A DNA stretch of 64,000 nucleotides from Geobacillus thermoleovorans (GTDB lineage: Bacteria; Bacillota; Bacilli; Bacillales; Anoxybacillaceae): the NCBI RefSeq assembly GCF_001610955.1, contig NZ_CP014335.1:2365001-2429000 (forward strand), given 5' to 3'. The notes below the pieces were generated by a model. It worked only from the letters and a program-made list of their open reading frames with translations, had not been told where the DNA came from and did not search any database. Numbering within the stretch: position 1 is the first letter of the stretch; every line of letters starts with the position of its first letter. The translations under genes were made by a program, and so were the position numbers. Positions 16,456-26,925 of this stretch are shown here, piece after piece.

Positions 16456-17583
16456 TCACTCTAAAAAGTCTTTCAGCCGTTTGCTGCGGCTTGGATGACG
16501 CAGCTTGCGCAACGCTTTGGCTTCAATTTGACGGATGCGTTCGCGCGTCACGCCGAACACTTTGCCGACTTCTTCGAGCGTCCGCGTCCGTCCGTCGTCA
16601 AGCCCGAAGCGGAGACGCAGCACATTTTCCTCGCGATCCGTCAGCGTATCAAGCACATCTTCGAGCTGCTCTTTCAACAGCTCGTAAGCAGCGTGCTCGG
16701 ATGGCGATGTCGCGTCTTGGTCTTCGATGAAATCGCCAAGATGCGAGTCATCTTCCTCGCCGATCGGCGTCTCGAGCGACACCGGTTCTTGAGCGATTTT
16801 CAAAATTTCCCGCACTTTTTCCGGTGTCAAATCCATTTCCTCGGCGATTTCTTCCGGCGTTGGTTCGCGCCCGAGGTCTTGGAGCAATTGCCGTTGGACG
16901 CGGATCAGTTTATTGATCGTTTCGACCATATGAACCGGGATGCGGATCGTCCGCGCCTGATCGGCGATCGCCCTTGTGATGGCTTGGCGGATCCACCAGG
17001 TCGCGTACGTGCTGAACTTGTAGCCTTTCCGATAGTCAAACTTTTCGACCGCCTTGATCAGCCCCATGTTCCCTTCTTGAATCAAATCAAGAAAGAGCAT
17101 GCCGCGGCCGACATACCGTTTGGCGATGCTGACGACGAGGCGGAGGTTCGCTTCCGTCAGCCGGCGTTTCGCTTCTTCATCGCCTTGCTCGATCCGTTTC
17201 GCCAGCTCGATTTCTTCTTCCGCCGACAACAGCGGCACGCGGCCGATCTCCTTCAAGTACATGCGCACCGGGTCATTGATTTTGACGCCGGGAGGAACGG
17301 ACAAGTCATTTAAGTCGAATTCTTCCTCTTTGGCCAAGTCGTCGATGTCCGGATCGGCTTCAAGGTCGGATTCGCTGATCACTTCAATGCCCTGCTCAGC
17401 GAGGTATTCATAATACTCATCCATCTGGTCGGAGTCCAAATCAAAGCCAGACAACCGCTCAGCGATTTCCTCATAGGTGAGGATCCCCCGCTTTTTGCCG
17501 AGCTCAGCGAGTTGCTCTTTCACTTGTTCAAGCGATTCGCCGGCAGCTTCAGCCTGCTTTGATTGGGCTGGTTTTTCAGCCAT
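16456..17583 (-). CDS. sigA: Primary sigma factor SigA (RpoD)
   Basis: Housekeeping sigma-70 factor, 375 residues, which directs RNA polymerase to vegetative promoters. A short acidic region 1.1 (residues 1-100) is followed by region 1.2-2.4, with [10 protein letters not shown] (core binding, -10 melting) near residue 200. Region 3 follows, and region 4.2 contains the helix-turn-helix [10 protein letters not shown] near 345 for -35 recognition. The start has an AGGAGG site. It lies 34 bases downstream of dnaG in the macromolecular-synthesis operon, which here lacks rpsU; rpsU is at 30 kb. Confidence 0.97.
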   Translation of the reverse strand: MAEKPAQSKQAEAAGESLEQVKEQLAELGKKRGILTYEEIAERLSGFDLDSDQMDEYYEYLAEQGIEVISESDLEADPDIDDLAKEEEFDLNDLSVPPGVKINDPVRMYLKEIGRVPLLSAEEEIELAKRIEQGDEEAKRRLTEANLRLVVSIAKRYVGRGMLFLDLIQEGNMGLIKAVEKFDYRKGYKFSTYATWWIRQAITRAIADQARTIRIPVHMVETINKLIRVQRQLLQDLGREPTPEEIAEEMDLTPEKVREILKIAQEPVSLETPIGEEDDSHLGDFIEDQDATSPSEHAAYELLKEQLEDVLDTLTDREENVLRLRFGLDDGRTRTLEEVGKVFGVTRERIRQIEAKALRKLRHPSRSKRLKDFLE

Positions 17584-17617
17584 TTCATTACCTCCTTTAA
17601 AAACTCATACCACCATG

Positions 17618-19414
17618 CTATGAAGAAGATAACATTTTTTTCATCTCAATCATCTCTTTCGCGATGCGGGCGGCCGTCAAAAAGTCTTTTCTTCGCTCCG
17701 CTTCCGTCTTTTCTTGCTCTTTTTCCTTTAGCATTAACCATTTCGGGTGATTCAACACATGCCGGATGCAATCGGCAAGCTCCCGATCGGAAACGTCGTC
17801 TGCGACCAACAAAAGCGACAGCTCGCTCGCCAGCGTCCGCAACTCGCCGGGAAGCCGAGACATGAGCGCGCTGGGGTCGGCTTCATGCCCCTCTTCGTAA
17901 AAGGCGTAAATGTAAGCAGCCAACGCCCGATGCTCTTCGATATTAAATCGGCCGCCGACCTTCTCCTGAACGATGAACGCCACATCGCGGCTCCGCATCA
18001 TATGGGCAAGCAGCAACCGCTCGGCATTTTGAAAGGCCGGAAGCAATTTTTTCGTCAATGCCGGCCGGACCGGTTTTCCGCCGTCATTCACCTGCGGCTT
18101 TGGCTGTTCCGGCTTGGAGCGGGACAACTGTTCGTAAAGCGCGGAGAGCGACAACGAAAACTCATCCGCAAGCTGGCGCATATAATAATCTTTTTCCACC
18201 GGGCTCGACAGCTTGCTGATTTCTCGGAGCGCTTCCTCGATATAACGGAGCCGGTCGCCTTCTTCCTGCAAATTTTTTCCCCGCCGCAAACGATCCATTT
18301 TAAACGCCATGAGCGGCCGGGCGGCGGCGATCTCTTCGGCAAAACGGTCGGCGCCGCAAGTGCGTATATATTCATCTGGATCCAGCCCGTCCGGGAGCAA
18401 CGCTACCTTCACGCGGCACCCGAACGCGCTCAATTGTTCGGCGGCGCGCCAGGCGGCTTCCGTTCCGGCGCTGTCGCCGTCATAGCAAATCGTGACCGTT
18501 TCCGCATGGCGGCGCAAAATGCGTGCCTGCTCCTCGGTCAGCGACGTTCCCATCGTTGCCACCACATAGTCAACGCCGGCCTGCACGGCAGAGATGACAT
18601 CGGCAAACCCTTCAACGAGCAGCGCCTCTTGACGCTTGCGGATTGACACGCGCGCCTCGTGAAAAAAATACAAAAGCGTGCCTTTGCGGAAAATCGGCGT
18701 TTCTGGGCTGTTCATGTACTTTGGTTGCCCGTCGCCGAGCAGACGGCCGGAAAAACCAACCGTCTCGCCGCGATGATCATGGATCGGAAACATAATCCGA
18801 TTCCGGAAGCGGTCGACGTATCGCCCGTCTTCTTTTTTCACCAACAAGCCCGCCTTTTCCATCAACACCAACGGAAACGAACGGCTCTCCAGCAACCTGA
18901 CGGCGGCATCAGGAACATCCGGCGCATAGCCGATTTCAAATCGGTCGATCGTTTCTTTTGTCCACCCGCGCACCTGCAAATAATCGAGCGCGGCTTGTCC
19001 TTCTTTTGTATGGACAAGCAAATGATGGTAAAATCGTTTCAACAACGTGTGTGCTTCGACCATCGCCTTCGCCTCGTCGGCCCGGCTGCCATCACTCCCG
19101 CGGCTGTCCAGCTCATAGGCGGACAAATCGATCCCTGCTTTGGCCGCAAGACGTTTCGCCGCTTCCACAAACGGAATGCCTTCGATATCCATTAAAAACG
19201 TAAAGGCATTCCCCCCTGCCCCGCAGCCGAAGCAGTGGAAAATTTGCTTTTCTGGGGAAACGGAAAACGATGGCGTCTTTTCTCCATGAAACGGGCATAA
19301 GCCAAAATAGTTGCGGCCTTGCTTTTTCAACTGGACGTATTCGCCAATGACGTCAACGATGTCAACGCCGCGGCGGATGGCTTCAATCGTTTCCTCGGGA
19401 ATGCGATGTCCCAT
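17618..19414 (-). CDS. dnaG: DNA primase DnaG
   Basis: Synthesises RNA primers at the replication fork; 598 residues. The N-terminal zinc-ribbon has C-P-F-H near residue 41 and C-F-G-C-G near 61. The RNA-polymerase/Toprim core spans about 110-430, with the acidic motif C-Y-D-G-D-S-A-G near 310 for metal binding. The C-terminal helicase-binding domain (about 450-598) contacts DnaB-type helicase. The ATG has only a weak GGGG site eight bases upstream and is overlapped by the end of a small upstream reading frame, which suggests translational coupling. First confirmed gene of dnaG-sigA. Confidence 0.96.
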   Translation of the reverse strand: MGHRIPEETIEAIRRGVDIVDVIGEYVQLKKQGRNYFGLCPFHGEKTPSFSVSPEKQIFHCFGCGAGGNAFTFLMDIEGIPFVEAAKRLAAKAGIDLSAYELDSRGSDGSRADEAKAMVEAHTLLKRFYHHLLVHTKEGQAALDYLQVRGWTKETIDRFEIGYAPDVPDAAVRLLESRSFPLVLMEKAGLLVKKEDGRYVDRFRNRIMFPIHDHRGETVGFSGRLLGDGQPKYMNSPETPIFRKGTLLYFFHEARVSIRKRQEALLVEGFADVISAVQAGVDYVVATMGTSLTEEQARILRRHAETVTICYDGDSAGTEAAWRAAEQLSAFGCRVKVALLPDGLDPDEYIRTCGADRFAEEIAAARPLMAFKMDRLRRGKNLQEEGDRLRYIEEALREISKLSSPVEKDYYMRQLADEFSLSLSALYEQLSRSKPEQPKPQVNDGGKPVRPALTKKLLPAFQNAERLLLAHMMRSRDVAFIVQEKVGGRFNIEEHRALAAYIYAFYEEGHEADPSALMSRLPGELRTLASELSLLLVADDVSDRELADCIRHVLNHPKWLMLKEKEQEKTEAERRKDFLTAARIAKEMIEMKKMLSSS

Positions 19415-19589
19415 ACGAACAACCCCGTATCGTATTTATTCTCGGCAGCAAGCCGATTTTCCTTTCCATTTCGACAAATTTTTTCAAAACGTTCGTTTCG
19501 CCCCCTTGCCCGTAAAGTCGGCTGGCTTGATCATCCGCTTCCCGCCCCTCAGCCCGCCGTCTGGACAAAGATTCATCAGAGCGGTGCAT
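19383..19589 (-). CDS. Possible small leader reading frame overlapping dnaG
   Basis: 68-codon frame from ATG at 19589 to a stop 32 bases inside dnaG. The product is hydrophilic (many R, E, S) and starts M-H-R-S-D-E-S-L. A TATAAT lies 22-27 bases before it, and a GCATCT-TCG-AGATGC hairpin covers its start codon. The ribosome site is poor. dnaG itself has a weak site, so reading through this frame could feed dnaG translation. I do not recognise a protein family, and it may be a chance frame. Confidence 0.3.
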   Translation of the reverse strand: MHRSDESLSRRRAEGREADDQASRLYGQGGETNVLKKFVEMERKIGLLPRINTIRGCSYGTSHSRGND

Positions 19590-19610
19590 CTCGAAGATGC
19601 GCTTCGGTAT

Positions 19611-19616
19611 ATTATA
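19611..19616 (-). promoter_or_regulatory. Candidate -10 element of the dnaG-sigA operon
   Basis: A perfect TATAAT on the minus strand, about 197 bases upstream of dnaG. No good TTGACA lies 17 bases further upstream, so the call rests on the -10 and on its position. Further candidates, such as TAGAAT near 19710, exist in the same gap. Confidence 0.45.
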
Positions 19617-19899
19617 TTTCAGCAAGAAAAAGAAAATTTCACTTTTTTCTTGATGATCTTATGCAGCAGATGACCGCGCTCTCAAAGCAAGGGTTGCTTT
19701 ACACCCCCTATTATTCTACACCATCGCAAAAAAATCCTGCTTTTTTGCCGAATGATTGACAACTTTGTCGAAAATCTTTTTTTCGTTCTTCTTGACAAGC
19801 GGCTATAAATAGTTTACTCGTCTCATGGCCGCTCTAAACCTATATAGGTCATTTTTCTCGCAATTTTTTATTATAATATAAGTGGCGGCAATATGCCAT

Positions 19900-19934
19900 A
19901 AGAAAACGCACGACTCCAATCAAGAAATCGTGCG
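19900..19934 (-). terminator. Terminator of ppsR
   Basis: CGCACGA pairs with TCGTGCG around a 14-base loop, followed by TTTTCTT on the minus strand, 12 bases after the ppsR stop. It closes the rpsU-to-ppsR run of genes. Confidence 0.75.
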
Positions 19935-19946
19935 GATGAGGCGAAG

Positions 19947-20747
19947 CTAGCGCTTCAACTTTTTCATAATGATGCTCGCCGTCTCTTCGACCGCCTTGTT
20001 CGTCACATCGATGACGTCGCAGCCGATTTTTTTCACGACTTCATCAAAATAAGCGAGCTCCTCTTTGATTCGATCCATATTGGCGTAAATCGCCTGGTCG
20101 TTCAGGCCGAGCGATTTCAGCCGCTCGCGGCGGATCGAAAGCAGTTTATCCGGACTGATTTTCAAGCCGAAGCATTTCCCCGGACCGACTCGAAACAGCT
20201 GCTCCGGCGGCTCGACCTCTGGAACGATCGGCACATTCGCCACTTTCAGCCGCTTATGCGCCAAATATTGCGACAGCGGTGTTTTCGATGTGCGCGATAC
20301 GCCGATGAGCACGATATCGGCGCGCAAAATGCCGCGCGGGTCGCGCCCGTCATCGTATTTGACGGCAAATTCGATCGCTTCAATCTTTTTGAAGTAATCT
20401 TCGTCAAGTACGCGCACTTGACCCGGCTCATATCTTGGCGTCAGCTGGAACAAATGGCTCATCTTTTCAATGAGCGGACCGATGATATCGTATGCGACGA
20501 CCCCTTCGCGCGCCGCTTCGGCGAGCAAGAATTCCCGCATCTCCGGAACGACGAGCGTAAACGCGATAATGGCGCGGTTCATTTTCGCTAAAGCGACGAC
20601 TTCAGCCAATGTCGTTTTATCTTCCACATACGGGACGCGTTTCACTTGAATCGGCGAGGCGTGAAACTGGCTGGCCGCCGCTTTGACGACAAGCTCGGCC
20701 GTTTCCCCGCCGGAATCGGATACGACGTAAACAAGGCGCTGGTTCAT
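19947..20747 (-). CDS. yqfL: Pyruvate,phosphate dikinase regulatory protein-like PpsR (YqfL)
   Basis: Bifunctional serine/threonine kinase-phosphorylase of the DUF299 family, 266 residues, expected to switch pyruvate,phosphate dikinase or PEP synthase by ADP-dependent phosphorylation. The P-loop-like motif G-V-S-R-T-S-K-T lies near residue 150; the N-terminal V-S-D-S-G-G-E-T motif is typical. It follows ccpN by 22 bases, as in B. subtilis, where YqfL modulates CcpN-dependent repression of gluconeogenic genes. The ATG has an AGGAG site. Confidence 0.92.
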   Translation of the reverse strand: MNQRLVYVVSDSGGETAELVVKAAASQFHASPIQVKRVPYVEDKTTLAEVVALAKMNRAIIAFTLVVPEMREFLLAEAAREGVVAYDIIGPLIEKMSHLFQLTPRYEPGQVRVLDEDYFKKIEAIEFAVKYDDGRDPRGILRADIVLIGVSRTSKTPLSQYLAHKRLKVANVPIVPEVEPPEQLFRVGPGKCFGLKISPDKLLSIRRERLKSLGLNDQAIYANMDRIKEELAYFDEVVKKIGCDVIDVTNKAVEETASIIMKKLKR

Positions 20748-20769
20748 TCTTCTCCTCCTTTGTTTGGAT

Positions 20770-21393
20770 TTAGTCCTCTTTGGCTAGCGACACGAATGCT
20801 TTCGTTATATTCGTTTTCGTAATACGGCCGATCACTTCATATCCTTTCTCCGTTTTGCGCACGACCGGCATGGCATCGATCTGTTTTTCAATCAGCTGTT
20901 CAGCCACGTCAATGAGCGGGTCGTCCTTGTAGCAAACGGCGATGTTCGGCATCCGCGTCATAATAATATTGACCGGGATCGCCGTCAGTTCCTGCTTGCC
21001 GAGGCTTGCGCGCAACAAATCTTTGCGCGACAAAACGCCCGCAAGCAACGACTCGTCATCGACGACAAACAGCGTGCCGACGTCCTCTAGAAACATTGTG
21101 ACGATCGCATCATAGACGCTCACATTCTCATTGACGACAACCGGAATCGATTGGTAATCCTCGACTTTCATCTTTTTCATTTTATCGGCGAACAGCTGCT
21201 TGCCGGTTTTTCCCGTATAGAAATAGCCGACGCGCGGCCGTGCTTCCAAGTAGCCAGCCATCGTCAAGATGGCCAAATCCGGCCGCAGCGTCGCCCTCGT
21301 TAAGTTCAGTTTCTCAGCGATGCTTTCTCCGGTGATCGGCCCGTAGTCTTTCACAATTTGCAAAATCTGCTCTTGGCGTTTATTTAGTTCGAT
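20770..21393 (-). CDS. ccpN: Gluconeogenesis repressor CcpN (HTH plus CBS domains)
   Basis: Transcriptional repressor (YqzB/CcpN) of gapB and pckA on glycolytic carbon. A winged helix covers about residues 5-60 (T-R-A-T-L-R-P-D-L recognition helix); two CBS domains follow (about 75-205), thought to sense nucleotides. The family N-terminus [10 protein letters not shown] is in frame back to an ATC at 21393, but no ATG, GTG or TTG lies there. The first ordinary start is a TTG at 21363, inside the DNA-binding domain and without a ribosome site. A strong AAGGTGGTGA site sits at the right distance for ACG (21396) or ATC (21393). See findings. Gene identity is firm, the start is not. Confidence 0.85.
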   Translation of the reverse strand: MELNKRQEQILQIVKDYGPITGESIAEKLNLTRATLRPDLAILTMAGYLEARPRVGYFYTGKTGKQLFADKMKKMKVEDYQSIPVVVNENVSVYDAIVTMFLEDVGTLFVVDDESLLAGVLSRKDLLRASLGKQELTAIPVNIIMTRMPNIAVCYKDDPLIDVAEQLIEKQIDAMPVVRKTEKGYEVIGRITKTNITKAFVSLAKED

Positions 21394-21446
21394 CGTCGTT
21401 CACCACCTTGCCAAAAAAGGTCCCACACGCTATCACTCTCATTTAT

Positions 21447-21475
21447 ATTATACTACACGCCCCATTCACAATGAA
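21447..21475 (-). promoter_or_regulatory. Promoter upstream of ccpN
   Basis: TATAAT at 21447-21452 on the minus strand with a weak TTCATT 17 bases upstream; the -35 overlaps the last codons of recO. It gives ccpN-ppsR its own start in the gap where glyQS stands in B. subtilis. Confidence 0.55.
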
Positions 21476-22254
21476 AATGATGCTCCTTGCCCTCCGTCGG
21501 GGCTGAGCTTGTCTTTCAGTTCACCGATTTGCTGCAAAAAACGCTTCGTCTTCAGCGACAGGCCGGCATATTCATCATAATAGGCGGACAATACGGCGCC
21601 CAGCTCCATCTTTGTGCTTTCTTTCACCGATATGGATCCAAGCCGAGCAAGATCGATATGAAAAAAGAGGCGCAACAGCCGGACGGAAGCCGAAGAGAGC
21701 GGGAACCGATGGGGATCGGACGCCTCGCAGCGATGGCAAAGGAAGCCCGCCTCCTTGACGGAAAACGAGAAGCGCCCCTCCGTCGCCCCGCAGCGGGCAC
21801 AACGGTCCAGCACCGGCGGAATGCCAAGCACTGCAAGCATTTTCATTTCGTAAATGAACGTCAAAATCTCTAAATCGCGGCCTTCGCTCATATATTGTAG
21901 TGTCTGCAAAAGAAGCTCAAACAAGTACGGATTGCGCTTTTGCTCTTCCGTGCTTTTGTCGGTGAGCTCTACAATATACACCGCATAGGCGGCGGCAAAC
22001 AAATCTTCGCGCAGCGCCCGCATCGAGTCGATGAGCTCTCCCTGGTGAAGAACGCCGACGCCGCGGCTGCGGCGGATGACATAATGGCCGTATGAGAGCG
22101 GCTGCGTAACAGCAGAAAGGCGGCTGCTTGGCTTTTTCGCTCCCCTTGCCATCGCAGCCACCTTTCCCCATTCTCGGGTAAACAATGTAACAATTTTATT
22201 TGTTTCGCCATAATCGACCGTCCGCATAACGATCGCTTCACACGTTTCGAACAT
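21466..22254 (-). CDS. recO: DNA repair protein RecO
   Basis: Recombination mediator that helps load RecA at gaps; 262 residues from the ATG at 22254 (GGTGGTGAT site). Longer starts read the neighbouring yqzL in another frame. An OB-fold occupies residues 1-80 (family start M-x-x-x-E-A-I-V-x-x-x-x-D-Y-G-E). The helical C-terminal domain carries a zinc finger with C-A-R-C near residue 150 and C-H-R-C near 172. Follows yqzL and era, as in B. subtilis. Confidence 0.93.
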
Positions 22255-22285
22255 CCCATCACCACCGCTTCTACCAACAACGATG

Positions 22286-22429
22286 CTACGAGATCGGCTG
22301 GTCGATTTCTTTCTGTTCAGCGTTTTGCTCTTCACCGCCAAACTGTTGCTCTCGTTCCAACTCTTTAAATAGGAGGTACGTGTCGATATTGCCTGTTTGG
22401 CTAAACAACTTCCACGTAAACTCAAGCAT
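22286..22429 (-). CDS. yqzL: Small protein YqzL, 47 residues
   Basis: Short gene between era and recO. ATG at 22429 with AAAGAGGTGT seven bases upstream, TAG at 22286. The product begins [15 protein letters not shown] and has an acidic, Gln-rich tail; this start and the length match B. subtilis YqzL. Function unknown; conservation of sequence and place argues that it is real. The gap to recO is 31 bases, so they are cotranscribed. Confidence 0.88.
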
Positions 22430-22530
22430 GGAATGACACCTCTTTCCGCCTGCAGGCATTGCGTATTGGTGGTTTACCTATAGGTTGGCTCAGGCAAAAA
22501 CGGTTTATGTCGCGTAAAATTTTCTAACCG

Positions 22531-23911
<1,381 letters not shown>

Positions 23912-23953
23912 TCAAAATGTAACAGAAAAATTCGAATTTTCTCTCTCATTCGT

Positions 23954-24307
23954 TTAGCGAAGATGCGGCCAAAACAGCAAAATGCCGATCACAACCGCAA
24001 ATCCGGCCGCCGCGAGCACCGCCGCGGCAGCGATGTCTTTCGCCGCTTTCGCCAACGGATGAAACTCACCCGTCGCCAAATCGACGGCGCGCTCAATAGC
24101 CGTGTTGACAAGCTCAAGCGCAATGACCGTGCCGACCGCCATGAGCAGCACGATCCACTCCCAGCGCGACAGCCCAACGACCCACCCGGCGGCAAAGACG
24201 ACAACAGCGGCCGCCAAGTGGAAGCGCAAATGAGCTTCCTCTTTCACCGCCGCCTTCATTCCCGCCCACGCCCAAGCAAACCGGTCTCGCTCTCGTTTGC
24301 CGCGCAT
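23954..24307 (-). CDS. dgkA: Undecaprenol/diacylglycerol kinase DgkA
   Basis: Small integral-membrane lipid kinase, 117 residues with three predicted helices (about 29-48, 52-72, 92-115). The family signature E-L-V-N-T-A-I-E-R lies near residue 66 and the charged start has the expected F-A-W-A-G. In Gram-positive bacteria this family phosphorylates undecaprenol for wall synthesis rather than diacylglycerol. The ATG shares a base with the end of ybeY, so translation is coupled. Confidence 0.93.
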   Translation of the reverse strand: MRGKRERDRFAWAWAGMKAAVKEEAHLRFHLAAAVVVFAAGWVVGLSRWEWIVLLMAVGTVIALELVNTAIERAVDLATGEFHPLAKAAKDIAAAAVLAAAGFAVVIGILLFWPHLR

Positions 24308-24777
24308 TATCTTGTCAACCCGAACCTCGCCAAGATGTCTTCCTGCTTGGCGAACATGACGCGCTCTTCCTCTTCTGTCCCATGATCGTAACCAAGCAGG
24401 TGCAAGAAACCGTGCACAGCCAAAAACCCGAGCTCGCGCATGAACGAATGTCCATAGGCTGCCGCCTGCTCTTTTGCCTTCGGAATCGAAATGACGATAT
24501 CGCCGAGCACCGGCGGCATATCAGCGCCGACGATGTGAACCTCTTCTTCCCCTTCCTCCTCAAGAGCAAACGAAAGCACATCGGTCGGCGCATCTTTGCC
24601 GCGATAGTCGCGATTCATCGCGCGGATGCGTTCGTTGTCCACAAATGTGACGCTCACCTCCGCCCCGTCCGGCACGTTTTCAAGGGCCGCCGCCTCGGCG
24701 AGCAGCCGCTCGATCGTCTCGATTTGCTCAGCGGTCACCTCGTTCGTTTCATCTAGAAAATCAATGTGAATGGTCAT
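24307..24777 (-). CDS. ybeY: Endoribonuclease YbeY (rRNA maturation)
   Basis: Zinc-dependent single-strand endoribonuclease for 16S rRNA 3'-end processing and 70S quality control; 156 residues from the ATG at 24777. That start overlaps the pgpH stop by four bases; the frame upstream to 24897 is unrelated. The family motif H-G-F-L-H-L-L-G-Y-D-H lies near residue 124, providing three His zinc ligands, preceded by the T-D-V-L-S-F strand. Confidence 0.96.
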   Translation of the reverse strand: MTIHIDFLDETNEVTAEQIETIERLLAEAAALENVPDGAEVSVTFVDNERIRAMNRDYRGKDAPTDVLSFALEEEGEEEVHIVGADMPPVLGDIVISIPKAKEQAAAYGHSFMRELGFLAVHGFLHLLGYDHGTEEEERVMFAKQEDILARFGLTR

Positions 24778-26876
24778 GCATGCTTCACCTTTTCCTTTCG
24801 TACTTCTGGGTATTCGATGCGCGAATGGAAGACGCCGTTTAAAGTCTCGCAAAGCGAACGGGCGACGAGTTCCAACTCCTTCAGCGTAATGTCGCACTCG
24901 TTCAGCTGGTTGTCCTGCAAGCGATCAGCGATGATCGACCGGACGATCTTCTCGATTTTTTCCTGCGACGGGTTGGATAGCGAGCGAACAGCCGCTTCGA
25001 CGCTGTCGGCGATGTTGATGACCGCCGCTTCTTTCGTCTGCGGCTTCGGCCCGGGATAACGAAACTCCGCTTCCGAGACAAACTCGGTTTGCTCGCGCGC
25101 CTTATGATAAAAATACTTCAGCAGCGTCGTGCCGTGGTGCTGTTCGGCGATGTCGATGATCTCCTTCGGCAGCCGGTGCTTGCGCAGCAAAGCGACGCCG
25201 TCGGCGACATGGGCGATAATAATATTTTTGCTCAACTGCGGCGACAAATGGTCATGCGGATTGCCGCCTATTTGATTTTCGATGAAATAGCGCGGCCGCT
25301 TCGTCTTGCCGATGTCATGGTAGTAGCAGGCGACGCGCGCCAGCAAGCCGTCGGCGCCGATCGCCTCGCACGCCGCTTCGGCCAAATTGGCGACCATAAT
25401 GCTATGATGGTACGTCCCCGGCGCTTCAGTGAGCAACTTGCGCAAGAGCGGATGGTTCGGATTGGACAGTTCAATGAGCCGAAGCGGCGACAAAATGCCA
25501 AACGCCGCCTCCAACACCGGCAAGAGACCGATCGTCAAAATGGCAGAAAAAACCCCTGAGGCCGCCGCCATCAGCACCAACAAGCCGATTTCCGTCGGCG
25601 AATAGCGGCCGTTTTTTAACAGCAACAGCGAAAAAAGCGAAACGATATTGACCGCGGCGACAAACACGCCGGCCCGCCAAATGTTCGCTTTCGCCAGCTC
25701 CTTTGGCAGACAAAACGTCCCGGCCAAGCCGCCGGCAAGAAAGTAAACAATCAACGACACCGACACCGCGCCGGCCGTTCCAATTTCCTCATTGAACAGC
25801 AAACTGCCGCACACTGCTCCGATGATGGTCGTCATCATCGCGAGCCGCTCTCCGAGCAAAATGCGGACGAGCATCGGCCCGAACGCCGCCGGCACAAGGT
25901 AACCGATGGAAACAGCGCCGCTAGATGGCAGAAGGCGAATGAGCGCCATTGTCGTCATCATCAACGTAAAAATGGCTGTATAAAGCGACAGCTTTTCATT
26001 CGTCGTTTCCGTCCGAAAATAGTAAATGAGCGGAGCAAGCAGCAACAAAACGAACACCAAAAGCCCAGCGGCGGTCCAAGACGGACGCCCGCTCTCAAGC
26101 AAGCCGACCAGCTCGAGCCGGCGGTAAACATCATTCGTGATAAACTGTCCTTCCTCGACGATCACTTGCCCTTGCAAAATTTTCACCGGCTTCACTTCAT
26201 CCATCGCCTGCCGCCGTTTTTCTTCCGTCGCCGCCCGATCGTAGACGACGTTCGGAATGACCGCCTGTCGGCAAAGCTTCGCGACCGCCTCGCGAAGCGG
26301 CGGCGACAGCGCAGCGTATTCAAGCTCTTTGGCCGCTTCCGCCCGCGCCGTGTCAAGTTCCGCTTGGGAAATGCGCTCGCTCATGACGGCATGCACCGCG
26401 GTCAAGGCGGCTTCCTTCGCCGTCTTGAGCTCCTCCGGCGAGGCGGCAAGCAGCCGTTGCCATTCAGCGGCAGACAGATAGGCAAGCCATTCCGGCGGCA
26501 GCCGTTCCTCAAGTTTGGCGATCATATCGCCGAGCGGGCGGTCCGGCTCCGCCTCGCGCTGCACGCTTTCAATCGCGGCAAACAGCGAGGAAAGAAGGTC
26601 GACCCGGTTTTCGGCATATTCTTTTTTTAACGTATAGACATCCGCTACTTTCGCCGCCGCCTCTTCTTTCAGCTTGGCGGTCGCCTCTTTGTCCTCGACC
26701 GTCACCGGCGAACGGATCGTTTCCTTCGCGACGTCAAACAGGCGCAGCTCATACTGGCGCGGCTTCACTTGCCAATACAAAACGGCAAACAACAGAACAG
26801 CCAAAAGCAAAAACAGCCAAAAGCGGACAAAGCGGACTGTTTTTGTCCGCTCAAGAAAAAAACGAAACCTTCCCAC
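24774..26876 (-). CDS. pgpH: Cyclic-di-AMP phosphodiesterase PgpH (7TM-HD)
   Basis: Membrane HD-domain phosphodiesterase (YqfF/PgpH), 700 residues, which degrades c-di-AMP. It has a first helix at about residues 17-35, an extracellular 7TMR-HDED domain (about 45-270), seven helices (about 275-460) and a cytoplasmic HD domain with T-Y-H-H-S and Y-Y-H-D-I-G-K motifs near residue 515-560. The GTG at 26876 is chosen because GAGGGG stands seven bases before it and the frame upstream overlaps phoH. Couples to ybeY by a four-base overlap. Confidence 0.93.
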   Translation of the reverse strand: MGRFRFFLERTKTVRFVRFWLFLLLAVLLFAVLYWQVKPRQYELRLFDVAKETIRSPVTVEDKEATAKLKEEAAAKVADVYTLKKEYAENRVDLLSSLFAAIESVQREAEPDRPLGDMIAKLEERLPPEWLAYLSAAEWQRLLAASPEELKTAKEAALTAVHAVMSERISQAELDTARAEAAKELEYAALSPPLREAVAKLCRQAVIPNVVYDRAATEEKRRQAMDEVKPVKILQGQVIVEEGQFITNDVYRRLELVGLLESGRPSWTAAGLLVFVLLLLAPLIYYFRTETTNEKLSLYTAIFTLMMTTMALIRLLPSSGAVSIGYLVPAAFGPMLVRILLGERLAMMTTIIGAVCGSLLFNEEIGTAGAVSVSLIVYFLAGGLAGTFCLPKELAKANIWRAGVFVAAVNIVSLFSLLLLKNGRYSPTEIGLLVLMAAASGVFSAILTIGLLPVLEAAFGILSPLRLIELSNPNHPLLRKLLTEAPGTYHHSIMVANLAEAACEAIGADGLLARVACYYHDIGKTKRPRYFIENQIGGNPHDHLSPQLSKNIIIAHVADGVALLRKHRLPKEIIDIAEQHHGTTLLKYFYHKAREQTEFVSEAEFRYPGPKPQTKEAAVINIADSVEAAVRSLSNPSQEKIEKIVRSIIADRLQDNQLNECDITLKELELVARSLCETLNGVFHSRIEYPEVRKEKVKHA

Positions 26877-26925
26877 CGGTTTTCCCCTCGCTTTGCAAGA
26901 AAAGACCGATCCCGTCGCTCTCGTT

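Larger units (their letters stand above)
19415..19946 (-). other. Long upstream region of dnaG-sigA
   Basis: A 532-base gap where B. subtilis carries yqxD. No remnant of yqxD is visible. The gap holds the ppsR terminator (19900-19934), an AT-rich centre with several TATAAT-like sequences and two TTGTCA/TTGACA-like hexamers (19757-19800), the perfect -10 at 19611, and the small frame overlapping dnaG. It probably contains several promoters for the operon, but only the elements listed can be named. Confidence 0.6.

Noticed and set aside
23927..23940. AAAATTCGAATTTT palindrome after dgkA
   Set aside because: A/T-rich short palindrome without a stable stem; could be a weak terminator but does not stand out from chance.
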